Part shown: piece after piece, positions 53,782 to 62,157 of the stretch
Position numbering within the stretch: position 1 is the stretch's first letter
Layout: each line of letters begins with the position of its first letter
Assembly (NCBI GenBank): GCA_965222745.1
Contig: CBDCUW010000003.1
Location: forward strand, 930,001 to 994,000
DNA from: CBDCUW01 sp965222745
GTDB lineage: Bacteria > Planctomycetota > Planctomycetia > Pirellulales > Pirellulaceae
Reading direction: 5' to 3'
Length of the DNA stretch: 64,000 nt
Made by a program: the position numbers and the translations under genes
The notes under the pieces: generated by a model
Told to the model about the DNA's origin: nothing
Database searches by the model: none
Seen by the model: only the letters and a program-made list of their open reading frames with translations

Positions 53782-55314
53782 GTGAAGTGGATTGCAAACT
53801 TGGTAGGAATGTCAGCGGCACTGCTGGCATCTGCCACCATCACACACGCCGGCGATTGTGTGCCGTGCGGTGGATGCAGTGACCCCTGTGCAGCGGCGAC
53901 CACGGTCGCGTCGGGCTGCGATGCGTGCGGCGGCGCGGCAAGCGGATCGCCCTGCGGCGAAATGATCTGTGAGCCGGTCAAATCGTACAAAGTGGTGATG
54001 GAATCGAAGTACGTGACCGAGTCGCGTCCGATTTGTGTGACCGAAACACGAAACGAAACTCGCCATCGCACCAAAACGGTCTACAAAACCGTTCCCGTTG
54101 TCGAAACCAAGTATCGGCAGAAGTGTGTTCAGGTTCCCAAGACCGAAACCAAGACCATCAACTACACCGTGTTGGTCCCGGTCAAGTCGGAAAAGACGGT
54201 GGAATTGACCGAGTCGGTTCCGGTTTGGAACGAAGTGCCCGAAGAGTACACCGTTCGCGTGCCTCAGCTGGTCGAAGTCCCCGAAGAGTACACCGTCAAG
54301 GTGGCCAAACTGCAGGACGAATCGTTCACTTACACCGTGAACGTGCCTTATCCGGTGACCGAGCAAAAGGTCCGCAGGGTCGTCAACGCCGTTCCGGTGA
54401 CCAAGACTCGAACCATCGAAGTCTGCGTGCCGACGACCACCATGAAGACGGTGACCAAGGACTACGGACATTGGGAAGAGCAAGTCGTCGAAGTTCCGGC
54501 CACACCGGCAGCAACGGTTAGCTACGGCGCTTGTGCTCCGGCCTCGCGACGAGGTTGGTTTCGCCGCCGCGGACGATCCTGCTGCGTGACCTACTGTGCC
54601 CCGGCTGCCTGTTCGGCTTGCGGAAACGCTTGCGGAGGCTCCTGCGGGGCGTCGGCCGGCGGCTGCGGCGATTCGATGGCGATGGGCGCCGATTCTGGTT
54701 GCACCACCACGATGACCAAAAAGGTCTGGGTGCCCAACTGCGTGACCGAAAGCGTCCCGGTGACGACCACCACGACCCGATCGGAAGCCGTCAGCTACAC
54801 CGTTTACGAGCAGCAGACGACCGAAGTGCCTTATGAGTGCACGAAGATCGTCTATCGTCCCGAAGTTCGCACTGGAACCAAGAAGGTGTGTGTTTACGTC
54901 GACGAAAAACGGACTCGGACGCGAAAGGTCGTCAAGTACAACGAGGAAAAACGGACTCGGATGCGAAAAGAGCTGACCTACACGACGGTCAAGAAGACCG
55001 AAACGGTCCCGCACGTGTCCTACAAGACCGAGCAGCGGAGCAAGGAAGTCAGCTACACCTTCAACGTTCCCACCTACACGATGGAAGAGTACCAGGTGAC
55101 TCGCTACGACCGCGTTGCCGAAGAGCAAGTGGAAGAGTACACCGTTTGCGTGCCCTATACCGTGACCAAGGAGCAGAAGGTACAAGTTTGCAAGATGGTT
55201 CCGAAGCTCGTGGAAGAGATCATCAATCCCTGCTGCGAAGCCGCCTGTGGATCGGGTTGCCCAACGACGTCCTGCGGCTGTGCCGCCGCGGCTCCCTGCA
55301 GCTGTGGTGGATAA
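53782..55314 (+). CDS. YTV-repeat secreted protein, Cys-rich core
   Basis: This 510-aa protein has a signal peptide (start GTG 53782, MKWIANLVGMSAALLASATI) and many YTV-type repeats (EYTVRVPQLVEVPEEYTVKV; SYTVYEQQTTEVPYE). YTV repeats are found only in planctomycetes and are thought to be cell-surface proteins. The middle (residues about 255-310) is a Cys/Gly-rich segment (CAPAACSACGNACGGSCGA) with Cys clusters, and the ends are also Cys-rich, which suggests disulfide cross-linking on the cell wall. AAGGAA lies seven bases upstream of GTG. A strong terminator lies 53 bases after the stop. Confidence 0.9.
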   Translation: MKWIANLVGMSAALLASATITHAGDCVPCGGCSDPCAAATTVASGCDACGGAASGSPCGEMICEPVKSYKVVMESKYVTESRPICVTETRNETRHRTKTVYKTVPVVETKYRQKCVQVPKTETKTINYTVLVPVKSEKTVELTESVPVWNEVPEEYTVRVPQLVEVPEEYTVKVAKLQDESFTYTVNVPYPVTEQKVRRVVNAVPVTKTRTIEVCVPTTTMKTVTKDYGHWEEQVVEVPATPAATVSYGACAPASRRGWFRRRGRSCCVTYCAPAACSACGNACGGSCGASAGGCGDSMAMGADSGCTTTMTKKVWVPNCVTESVPVTTTTTRSEAVSYTVYEQQTTEVPYECTKIVYRPEVRTGTKKVCVYVDEKRTRTRKVVKYNEEKRTRMRKELTYTTVKKTETVPHVSYKTEQRSKEVSYTFNVPTYTMEEYQVTRYDRVAEEQVEEYTVCVPYTVTKEQKVQVCKMVPKLVEEIINPCCEAACGSGCPTTSCGCAAAAPCSCGG

Positions 55315-55366
55315 ACACCGGGCGTGAACTGAAAAACTCGAGAGCAATTCGCTGTTGAGTAGCGAG

Positions 55367-55407
55367 GCCGTCGCTGCCCCCATTTCCGGGGCAGCGGCGG
55401 TTTTTTT
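55367..55407 (+). terminator. intrinsic terminator of the YTV gene
   Basis: Stem GCCGTCGCTGCCCC (55367-55380) pairs with GGGGCAGCGGCGG (55388-55400) around CATTTCC, followed by seven T at 55401-55407. It lies 53 bases after the YTV stop. Confidence 0.93.
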
Positions 55408-55424
55408 GTTTGCTGGTCTATTTT

Positions 55425-55460
55425 CCTACTCCTACTCCTACTCCTACTCCTACTCCTACT
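55425..55460. repeat. Hexamer tandem repeat CCTACT x6
   Basis: Six perfect CCTACT units follow the terminator. The copy number is likely to be variable between strains. Confidence 0.92.
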
Positions 55461-55573
55461 CGTGCTCAGCGAAGCGGTGCTCGTCATCGAATCAAACCTT
55501 TTCCTGAGTTGACGACATGGAACAACGACACGATCGAGCACAACGAGCACGAGCACCGCTGGCGCTGAGCACG
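55461..55573. repeat. Imperfect inverted repeat downstream of the hexamers
   Basis: Left arm 55461-55483 (CGTGCTCAGCGAAGCGGTGC) is largely complementary to 55549-55573 (GAGCACCGCTGGCGCTGAGC). The 55315-55828 gap also holds the terminator and hexamers, but no gene. Confidence 0.7.
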
Positions 55574-55828
55574 AGCACGATCGTTGGCACAAGCACGATG
55601 GTGACGTCGTATCACCCGGCGATGACCTGCTTTCTCCAGCGGGTTACGCGGGCTGTATCGATTGTTGTCGTTGGAATTTCCAAAACTTGTGTTGACCGGG
55701 CACTTTGTCAGTGCCCTGTCGTGTGGGCTGACTAGCTTCGGAGGCAACGGTCGTTGGGCGCCCCAGCGACACGCCCAAACGCCTCCCTTCCTCCACGATT
55801 CACGCAACTTGTTCCGGAGATCCACACC

Positions 55829-56464
55829 ATGAAATCCCTTTTTCGCGGTATCGCCGTTGCTGCACTTGCTGCACTGACCACGATTGCCAACACCACCGAC
55901 GCTCAAGAAGCGTCCAAGACGACGGCAAAGGCAAAGCCCGTCACCCGAGCGATTGCCACGACCAAAGTTCGTCCGCTTAGCGTTACCGTTGACCTGCTCA
56001 GCAAAACCAAGCTGTCGGGCACTTTGACCGACACGACCACCTTGGAAATGCGAACTTCCTTCGGCACCGCCAACATTCCTCTTTCGGAAGTCGCCGGCGT
56101 CAAGTTTGCTTCGGCCAGCGACGCATCGACGACCGTCGTGATGCTCAACGGTGACTCGATCACCGGTGCCACGGACGTCAAACTGGTCACCGTCGAAACC
56201 GAATGGGGCACTGCCACGATCAACGGTCCCAACATCGCCTCAATCTTGTTTGTTCCCGGCTTGACCTGGGCGCCGCAAGCCGGCCTCAACGGCAACCGCT
56301 GGAACCTGGCCAACACCAGGAAAGAAGTTGCCAAGCCGACTTCCGCCAGCCGCTCGACTTCTTCCGCCGTCAGCCGCAGCTCGACCACTCCGTCGCGCAG
56401 CACCACCGGCTCTCGTTATCCCAGCAGCGTTCCTCAGTCGGCACCGACCTACCGCAGCCGCTAA
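55829..56464 (+). CDS. secreted hypothetical protein, beta-rich
   Basis: This 211-aa protein has a signal peptide (MKSLFRGIAVAALAALTTIA, cleavage near AQE). The central domain has alternating strands: KLSGTLTDTTTLEMRTSFGT, NIPLSEVAGVKFA and GDSITGATDVKLVTVETEWG. The paired TLEMRTSFGT/NIPLSEV pattern resembles small SH3/Sm-like domains found in many planctomycete exported proteins. The last 45 residues are Ser/Thr/Pro-rich and likely disordered or glycosylated. GGAGA at 55816-55820 is eight bases before ATG. A terminator follows 44 bases after the stop. Confidence 0.78.
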   Translation: MKSLFRGIAVAALAALTTIANTTDAQEASKTTAKAKPVTRAIATTKVRPLSVTVDLLSKTKLSGTLTDTTTLEMRTSFGTANIPLSEVAGVKFASASDASTTVVMLNGDSITGATDVKLVTVETEWGTATINGPNIASILFVPGLTWAPQAGLNGNRWNLANTRKEVAKPTSASRSTSSAVSRSSTTPSRSTTGSRYPSSVPQSAPTYRSR

Positions 56465-56507
56465 GTCAAGCCAGCTGAACGAAGCGCAAGCATTGATCAC
56501 TTGAGAG

Positions 56508-56542
56508 GCAGACGATTCCAACTGGAATCGTCTGCTTTTTTT
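56508..56542 (+). terminator. intrinsic terminator with GC/AT stem
   Basis: Stem GCAGACGATTCC (56508-56519), AACT loop, GGAATCGTCTGC (56524-56535), then T(7). It closes the hypothetical gene at 55829. A 36-bp perfect palindrome begins at its T-run. Confidence 0.92.
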
Positions 56543-56575
56543 GTAGTCTGTAGGCTATAGCCTACAGACTACAAA
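56540..56575. repeat. 36-bp perfect palindrome
   Basis: The half-site TTTGTAGTCTGTAGGCTA is followed directly by its exact reverse complement with no loop. A partial copy (TACAGACTACAAAC) follows at about 56577-56590, and in it the minus-strand acyltransferase stop TAG (56583-56585) is embedded. Confidence 0.93.
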
Positions 56576-56582
56576 CTACAGA

Positions 56583-57725
56583 CTACAAACTCGTCAGATC
56601 AGCGACCTCGACCGGTTTTCGGCCGGTTTGCCGCCGCATCCACTGCTTCAACCCGAAACGGGTGCACCAGGCGGCGTGACGAAGCCGCGGTAACCAGGTG
56701 GGCGCTACCGCGCGGAAGTGAAAAACGCGGGCTGGCGTCGCTGCCATTCGCTTTTTGTACGGTTCATCACCGCGCAGGTAGTCGATGCCCTTCAGTTTGG
56801 CCTCGTACAAATGCTTCAGGGTAGAGGCACTGAGGATCCTTCCCGGTTCCAATTCGGCAGCATCAATATCGTAGCCGCTGCTGTAGCAGTACAGACGGCC
56901 ATCGCCACCGACAAAATGAAGCTCGCTGCCGATGCTACGGCCGTCCATCGTCAGCGTGGGAAGATAAAGTCGTCCCCGCCGGCAAAAATCTCGTGTGGCC
57001 TGGCGAACGAATTCGGTGAAAACGGGGTCGGCAAAACTGCCCGGTTGACCATCGGCATTCCAGCGTCGTTGATGCAACTGGATCAGCGTCTCTAGCAGGT
57101 CGTCGGTTTGTTCGATCGATTGGGCGACGACTTTTTCCAAACCTTCGGTCGAGTCAATTCTTTCGCTCCAGCGGCGCATCTTGCGGCGTTGAGTCTTCCC
57201 GAAATTTTTCAGGTGTGCGTCCCAGGACGCGTCGGTCGGTTTGAACCAGGTGCTCATCCGAGACTGTGCGTGTAGCGAAACGCCCGATTCCTGCAGCGCC
57301 GATGCCAATGCGGAAAAGGGACGATCACCCTCGACCACACCGTCGATGCTGATCATGTCCCAACCGAGATCCGAATCGGCGGCATGTTCGGCGAGAAACC
57401 GGCCCATGCGGTCAGCGATATCGGTGGCTTCGTCTGCTTGGGCCAGCACCGATGCATAATCGCTGCACGCCTGGCCGCCGCCGATCATCGAAAGGGTTCG
57501 TCGACCGCTGGAGCCTTGGCCGCGAAAAAGGGGCAGAATTCCTCGGATTTGCTGCTGCCGGTCGCGAGCCAACACGACGTAGGGTTGCTTGTCGTCGCCA
57601 AAGTGCCGCCACCAGGCCTCCAGCCACGACGTTTCGCGAAACGGGACGCCTCGTGAAAGCGTGTTCCAAAGCGACGGGTCGGCAAAAAGCGAGTCCAGAT
57701 CGTGGGTGATTTCGAGCTGATACAT
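56583..57725 (-). CDS. GNAT/FemAB-like acyltransferase
   Basis: This 380-aa protein has the two-lobed GNAT shape of FemAB/CelD-type proteins. It contains SWLEAWWRHFGDDKQPYVVLA near the start, RRKMRRWSERI in the middle, and the acceptor-side phrase IGSELHFVGGDGRLYCYSSGYD. It ends with a DYLRGDEPYKKRMA motif, common in BioF2-like acetyltransferases of polysaccharide synthesis. The substrate is unknown. ATG 57725 gives MYQLEITHDL. The stop lies in a palindromic repeat copy. Confidence 0.84.
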   Translation of the reverse strand: MYQLEITHDLDSLFADPSLWNTLSRGVPFRETSWLEAWWRHFGDDKQPYVVLARDRQQQIRGILPLFRGQGSSGRRTLSMIGGGQACSDYASVLAQADEATDIADRMGRFLAEHAADSDLGWDMISIDGVVEGDRPFSALASALQESGVSLHAQSRMSTWFKPTDASWDAHLKNFGKTQRRKMRRWSERIDSTEGLEKVVAQSIEQTDDLLETLIQLHQRRWNADGQPGSFADPVFTEFVRQATRDFCRRGRLYLPTLTMDGRSIGSELHFVGGDGRLYCYSSGYDIDAAELEPGRILSASTLKHLYEAKLKGIDYLRGDEPYKKRMAATPARVFHFRAVAPTWLPRLRHAAWCTRFGLKQWMRRQTGRKPVEVADLTSL

Positions 57726-57955
57726 GGCGGATATCGGGCAAGGAAACTGCAAGTGGCATGCGTCGACAGGGCTTGCGGCGAACCTGCGATGACACGAAAA
57801 CCTACGCCGCGGTGGGGATAAGAGCAGCGTCATTGGGGCGGAGTGCTTACAATGCGGAATCGTTGAAAACGGTCTGCCGATTCGATTGCTGAAATCGTTT
57901 CAACCCGACCAATTCACCGTCCCGCCCACCAACCTCGCACCCCATCTACTGAAGA

Positions 57956-59254
57956 ATGAACAGTCGTCCTTCTGTTTTTCCCTCCCCACGGTCGCTGCAA
58001 TGGGCCCTGACGACACTCCTTTTCGTCGTCTCCGTGCCCGAACTTTTGGCCGACGCTCCTGGCGGATGGTCCGAGTTCCACGGCCGTGATGCTCGCGGTG
58101 TCAGTTCCGGAACATTGCCTCGAACTTGGAAAGATTCAGATTACTCGTGGCGCCGCCAATTCGGCTCGCGCGATGTGGGTTCGCCAGTCGTTCACGGACA
58201 AAGCGTGTACTGCCTGGTCTCCAAACCTCAGCAATCCAAGATCGCGATCGAATCGATCGATTTGGCTACTGGAGATCTGCGTTGGTCGAAGGAATTCCAT
58301 CAAGCCAACCATCGCCAACACAGCCGCAACACTTTGGCGTCCAGCACACCAGCGGTTGATGAAAAAAACGTGTTCATTGCTTGGAGCGATCCGGCACATA
58401 CCTTTTTGAAATGTCTTGATCACGATGGCAACGTCGTTTGGTCGCGAGATTTCGGGACCTGGCAAAGCCAGCACGGTTTCGGCACTTCGCCACGAATCTT
58501 TGGTTCGATGGTGCTGCTGTTCAACTCCCAGCAAGCCAACCAGCTGAGACCTGGACAGGTTGCCGGGCAAAGCCGCATGATCGCGGTCGATCGCAAGTCG
58601 GGAGAAACGGTTTGGGAAACCCCGCTCGATACGACTCGATCCTGCTACGGTGTCCCCGCGATCTATCACGCCGGCGACGGTTCGACTCAGATCATCGACG
58701 CCAATACCGGCAACGGCATGTTTGCCTTGGATGCCAAGACGGGAAAAATGCTTTGGAACCTCGAAGTTTTCGAAATGCGTTGTTGCAGCACACCGTTGAT
58801 CGCCGGTGACATCGCAATCGGTTCAAGCGGCAGCGGTGGTGGTGGAAACCACTTGGTCGCGGTGCGCATTCCGCAAACCGCGGGTGATCGGCCCAGGCAG
58901 CTCTATCGAATCGACCGGGGTGCCCCGTACGTGCCAACGTCGGTGTTGAAGGACGATCGTTTGTATTTGGTAGGCGACAAGGGAATCGCTTCATGCATCA
59001 ACGTGCAAACGGGCGAAGTGATCTGGCAAGAACGAATCGGCGGCAACTTCGGCGCCTCGCCCATCCTGATTGGCGACACCTTGCTGCTGATCAGCCTGGA
59101 TGGGCAGGCAACGCTGTTGAAAGCGAGCGACGAGTTCCAAAAAGTGGGCGAAGTCGATTTGGGGGGCCCGGTGGGAGCGACTCCCGCGTATGTCAACGGA
59201 CAGTTGCTGCTGCGAGTTGGCGACGAACTTCGTTGTCTGGGGCAAAGTATTTGA
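57956..59254 (+). CDS. secreted PQQ-like beta-propeller protein
   Basis: This 432-aa protein has a signal peptide (LQWALTTLLFVVSVPELLA) and a repeated propeller with blades such as GDLRWSKEF, GNVVWSRDF, GETVWETPLD and GKMLWNLEV. Each blade has the G-x-x-x-W motif of PQQ-type/BamB-like propellers. No catalytic calcium/PQQ ligand set is seen, so it is likely a scaffold or binding protein. It precedes the sugar isomerase-like gene by 101 bases and is probably in the same operon. Confidence 0.87.
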   Translation: MNSRPSVFPSPRSLQWALTTLLFVVSVPELLADAPGGWSEFHGRDARGVSSGTLPRTWKDSDYSWRRQFGSRDVGSPVVHGQSVYCLVSKPQQSKIAIESIDLATGDLRWSKEFHQANHRQHSRNTLASSTPAVDEKNVFIAWSDPAHTFLKCLDHDGNVVWSRDFGTWQSQHGFGTSPRIFGSMVLLFNSQQANQLRPGQVAGQSRMIAVDRKSGETVWETPLDTTRSCYGVPAIYHAGDGSTQIIDANTGNGMFALDAKTGKMLWNLEVFEMRCCSTPLIAGDIAIGSSGSGGGGNHLVAVRIPQTAGDRPRQLYRIDRGAPYVPTSVLKDDRLYLVGDKGIASCINVQTGEVIWQERIGGNFGASPILIGDTLLLISLDGQATLLKASDEFQKVGEVDLGGPVGATPAYVNGQLLLRVGDELRCLGQSI

Positions 59255-59261
59255 ACACACA

Positions 59262-59284
59262 GTCGGCGATTTCTCCGTGCCTCG
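59262..59284. repeat. Family A variant repeat
   Basis: GTCGGCGATTTCTCCGTGCC and TCGC: a Family A variant in which one arm is altered (GTGCCTCGC in place of AAATCGC). Confidence 0.8.
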
Positions 59285-59355
59285 CATCGAGCACCACTAG
59301 CCACGACAGTCGAAACCATCCAACGGACCCCACAACAGTTACCGAGATTCAACTG

Positions 59356-60276
59356 ATGAAGAAAACTCCCTCCCTTTCTCGTCGTCGATTCATGACGACG
59401 AGTGCGGCGACCCTAGGCGCCGCGGCCCTTTCGACAAGACGGGAAGTGGTCGCCCAACAACCGGCCGCGTCCGGCCCCTGGTTGCGCAAGACGCTAAAGA
59501 TTGGCATGATTCGAGTCGAAGGCGATCTGACCACCAAGTTCAAAGTCGCCAAGCAAGCCGGGTTCGAAGGTGTCGAGCTGAACGTACCGGGCGTCAACGT
59601 GGACCAGGCGAAAGCCGCCGCGGCGGCAAGCGGCTTGATCATCGACGGCACCGTGGGCGGCTATCACTGGAAGATTCGACACAGCGATCCCGATCCCGCC
59701 GTTCGCGCCAAAGCACTTCAAAACCTCAAAGCCGGCTTGGCCCAGACGGCTGCACTCGGTGCCGATACGATGTTGCTGGTTCCCGGTCACGGCAAAGATG
59801 GCTCGGAAGCCGAGGTCTACGAACGGTCGATGGCAAGCATCCGCCAGGCGTTGCCCGACGCCGAAAAACATGGCGTGTCGATTCTGATCGAAAACGTTTG
59901 GAACCATTTCTTGTACGAGCACGAAGGTGGTACCGACCAAACGGCCGAGAAATTGGCGCAGTTCATCGACGCGTTCAACTCGCCTTGGGTCGGAGTGCAA
60001 TTCGACATCGGCAACCATTGGAAATATGGCGATCCTGCGGAGTGGATTCGCACTCTTGGCAAGCGGATCAAGAAACTGGACATCAAAGGCTACTCGCGAG
60101 AAAAGAACGGCTGGGCGAAGATCACCGAAGGCGACATCGACTGGCCGTCGGTCGAACAGGCGCTGCGCGACATCAAATTCACCGGCTGGTTGGCTGCCGA
60201 AGTTTCTGGCGGCGACCTACAACGGCTCAAGGAGGTCGCTGGGCACTTGGAAGAAGCGCTGCACTGTAGTTCGTAG
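59356..60276 (+). CDS. Tat-exported sugar phosphate isomerase/epimerase-like protein
   Basis: This 306-aa protein starts with a Tat signal (SRRRFMTTSAATLGAAALST). The rest is a TIM barrel of the xylose isomerase-like AP-endonuclease 2 group: KIGMIRVEGDLTTKFKVAKQ, GVELNVPG, IENVWNHFLY, FDIGNHWKYGDP and AEVSGGD. The ligands expected for the metal (Glu in IENVWN, Asp in FDIGN, Glu in AEVSGG) are present. Planctomycetes encode many of these with unknown sugar substrates. It follows the propeller gene. Confidence 0.88.
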   Translation: MKKTPSLSRRRFMTTSAATLGAAALSTRREVVAQQPAASGPWLRKTLKIGMIRVEGDLTTKFKVAKQAGFEGVELNVPGVNVDQAKAAAAASGLIIDGTVGGYHWKIRHSDPDPAVRAKALQNLKAGLAQTAALGADTMLLVPGHGKDGSEAEVYERSMASIRQALPDAEKHGVSILIENVWNHFLYEHEGGTDQTAEKLAQFIDAFNSPWVGVQFDIGNHWKYGDPAEWIRTLGKRIKKLDIKGYSREKNGWAKITEGDIDWPSVEQALRDIKFTGWLAAEVSGGDLQRLKEVAGHLEEALHCSS

Positions 60277-60315
60277 CGACCGTCGGCCGGTTCTCCGCTT
60301 TTGGCAACGCGCGAA

Positions 60316-60370
60316 GCGACTTCGGAGAAGCCGCCGACAGTGCGAAGCGAGGCACGGAGAAATCGCCGAC
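60316..60370. repeat. Two variant Family A repeats upstream of rsmH
   Basis: Variant copies lie at 60316-60338 (GCGACTTCGGAGAAGCCGCC) and 60347-60370 (GCGAGGCACGGAGAAATCGC). The latter has the same GAGGCACGG change as the copies at 59262 and 62015. Confidence 0.82.
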
Positions 60371-60402
60371 GAACTTTCTTGGCGAAATGGGGAAACGAAG
60401 GT

Positions 60403-61302
60403 TTGAAGGAAAGTTGTCACGTTTCGGTGATGCCCGAAGAAGTGGTCAGTTGGTTGACCGGCCAGTCACAAACGATCTCACCAAGGGTGATCGTGGACGG
60501 GACCTACGGAGGCGGAGGCCATTGCCGGCGGTTGTTGGAGGCACTTCCCGAAGGCCATGGGCAAGTGATTGCGCTCGATCGCGATCCGGCCGTCAGCCGG
60601 CGAGTGGAGTTGGAGTCAACAGATCCGCGGTTGAATCTCTTTCTGGGCAGCTACGAACAAGTTCCCAAAGCGCTTGCCGCCGCCGGTGTTGCTGCCGCCG
60701 ATGCCATGATCTTGGACCTCGGTCTTTCCAGTGACCAACTGGCCGACCGCTCGCGCGGATTCAGCTTCACGAAAGACGGCCCGCTTGATTTGCGGTTCGA
60801 TCCCGAAATGGGAATCGCGGCAAGCGAGTGGTTGGCACGCAGCAAAGAAACGGAAATTGCCGATGTGATCTACAGGTACGGCGAGGAACGTTTCAGCCGT
60901 CGAATCGCCAGAGAGATCGTTGCCAGGAGACGCCAAGAGAATCCGGTCCGCACGGTAGACGATTTGGTGGAGATCTGTCGGCGATGTGTTCCCCGTAGCA
61001 AGAACCACGACATCCATCCGGCCACCCGAACGTTTCAAGCACTGAGAATCCAAGTCAACGATGAATTGGGCACGCTGCAGCGTACGTTGCAAGCGGCGCC
61101 CGATTGGCTGGTGCCCGGCGGACGACTCGCCGTGATCAGTTTTCATTCGCTGGAAGATCGCATCGTCAAACAAGCGTTCCGCGACGACGACCGCTGGGAA
61201 GTGTTGACCAAGAAACCCCTGCGCGCTTCGGAAACAGAGATCCGTGAGAACCTAAGGTCGCGCAGCGCAAAAATGAGAGTGGCCGAGCGCCGAATTCAGT
61301 GA
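60403..61302 (+). CDS. rsmH: 16S rRNA (cytosine-1402-N4)-methyltransferase
   Basis: RsmH (MraW) methylates N4 of C1402 in 16S rRNA. The 299-aa protein has the conserved HVSVMPEEVV start, the SAM-binding VDGTYGGGGH, ILDLGLSSDQLADRSRGFSF, DLRFDPEMG, the long FRDDDRW-type segment and final VISFHSLEDRIVKQAF. I place the start at TTG 60403, with GGGGAAA about eight bases upstream, because the longer frame from 60301 begins in two repeats. The gene usually heads the mra/fts cluster; here the neighbours are a sugar isomerase and, after a long gap, rhaB. This means the division cluster has been split. Confidence 0.9.
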   Translation: MKESCHVSVMPEEVVSWLTGQSQTISPRVIVDGTYGGGGHCRRLLEALPEGHGQVIALDRDPAVSRRVELESTDPRLNLFLGSYEQVPKALAAAGVAAADAMILDLGLSSDQLADRSRGFSFTKDGPLDLRFDPEMGIAASEWLARSKETEIADVIYRYGEERFSRRIAREIVARRRQENPVRTVDDLVEICRRCVPRSKNHDIHPATRTFQALRIQVNDELGTLQRTLQAAPDWLVPGGRLAVISFHSLEDRIVKQAFRDDDRWEVLTKKPLRASETEIRENLRSRSAKMRVAERRIQ

Positions 61303-61341
61303 CTTGCAACGATTGGTTGCCAAGTTCGACATTTGCACTTC

Positions 61342-61491
61342 TGGAGTGCTCCGACTTGTCGGTGCTTTCCCTTGTTGACGCCTTCATCAACAACATGGGT
61401 GAATGGATTGACAAGTGGTGCTGGCAAGGGAACGTAAAAACCGTCCCGTAAGGAAAGCAAGAGAAAGCGGTGACAAGTCACCGCACTCCAA
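61342..61491. repeat. MITE-like imperfect inverted repeat
   Basis: Left arm about 61342-61369 (GGAGTGCTCCGACTTGTCGG) and right arm about 61463-61491 (GTGACAAGTCACCGCACTCC) pair with few mismatches around 93 bases. The element lies just after the rsmH stop. Confidence 0.75.
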
Positions 61492-61764
61492 AAACCTACT
61501 TGGAAGAACTCGCGAGCGTTCGCGACCGGGTACTCCATGTACCCGGCCCGTGAGGTTTCGATGACAGGTGCAAAATCCAGATTTCACTCCTGTCGACGAA
61601 GTCAGCCCGTGGCCGCAAGCTGACCGCGTTAACCCCACGCGAGGCGAACTCGCGGAAGACGCCGCCCGTTGATGAAGAACTCGCGAATTCGCGATCCTTC
61701 AGCAACGTAAGTTGATTGCTGTCAATGACTTGCAATCAAATGGTCTCTGTTTTCTGAGGGGTCG
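61492..61764. other. intergenic region without recognised gene
   Basis: Three GAACTCGCG direct repeats (near 61506, 61647, 61678) and the hairpin GGGTACTCCATGTACCC (about 61528-61544) are seen, but no gene I can support. The wider gap 61303-62157 contains no protein-coding gene I would call. Confidence 0.6.
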
Positions 61765-61793
61765 AAAAAGGGCACGGCCCAGCAGCCGTGCCC
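61765..61793 (-). terminator. minus-strand intrinsic terminator of unknown transcript
   Basis: On the minus strand GGGCACGGC, a 6-base loop and GCCGTGCCC are followed by five T. This has intrinsic-terminator form. No supported minus-strand gene lies upstream, so a small RNA or short ORF between 61794 and about 62000 is suspected. Confidence 0.75.
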
Positions 61794-62014
61794 GATCCAT
61801 CGACAGCGTTAGAGTACGTTCTGGGCAGGGGCGGTCAACCGCAGATTCTCGATTTGTTCGGCACCCGGAACCCGCCCATGCGGTAAAGCGTTGATGGGGA
61901 GCGATTTAAAAATTTTGGTCCTTTTTGGCCACTGCCAGTTCGAGCACCGATGGCGGCACATCCAAAGGGAACGAAGCCGCTCCGACGGGGGGTATACTCG
62001 GCCGGTTTTCACTC

Positions 62015-62038
62015 GTCGGCGATTTCTCCGTGCCTCGC
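62015..62038. repeat. Family A variant repeat upstream of rhaB
   Basis: GTCGGCGATTTCTCCGTGCC plus TCGC, the same variant as at 59262. Confidence 0.82.
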
Positions 62039-62157
62039 GTCGCGCCGCACGTGCCCAGGCAGGGAGTACTGGCCGATGGCCGGTTCGGAGAACGATCTGA
62101 CAGTCTAGAATGCTGCCGCCATTGGCGATTCCCGCCGATGGGAAAGGATCACGCTTC

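Noticed and set aside
53812..55383. 523-aa minus-strand frame across the YTV gene
   Set aside because: Antisense shadow caused by regular YTV repeat codons.
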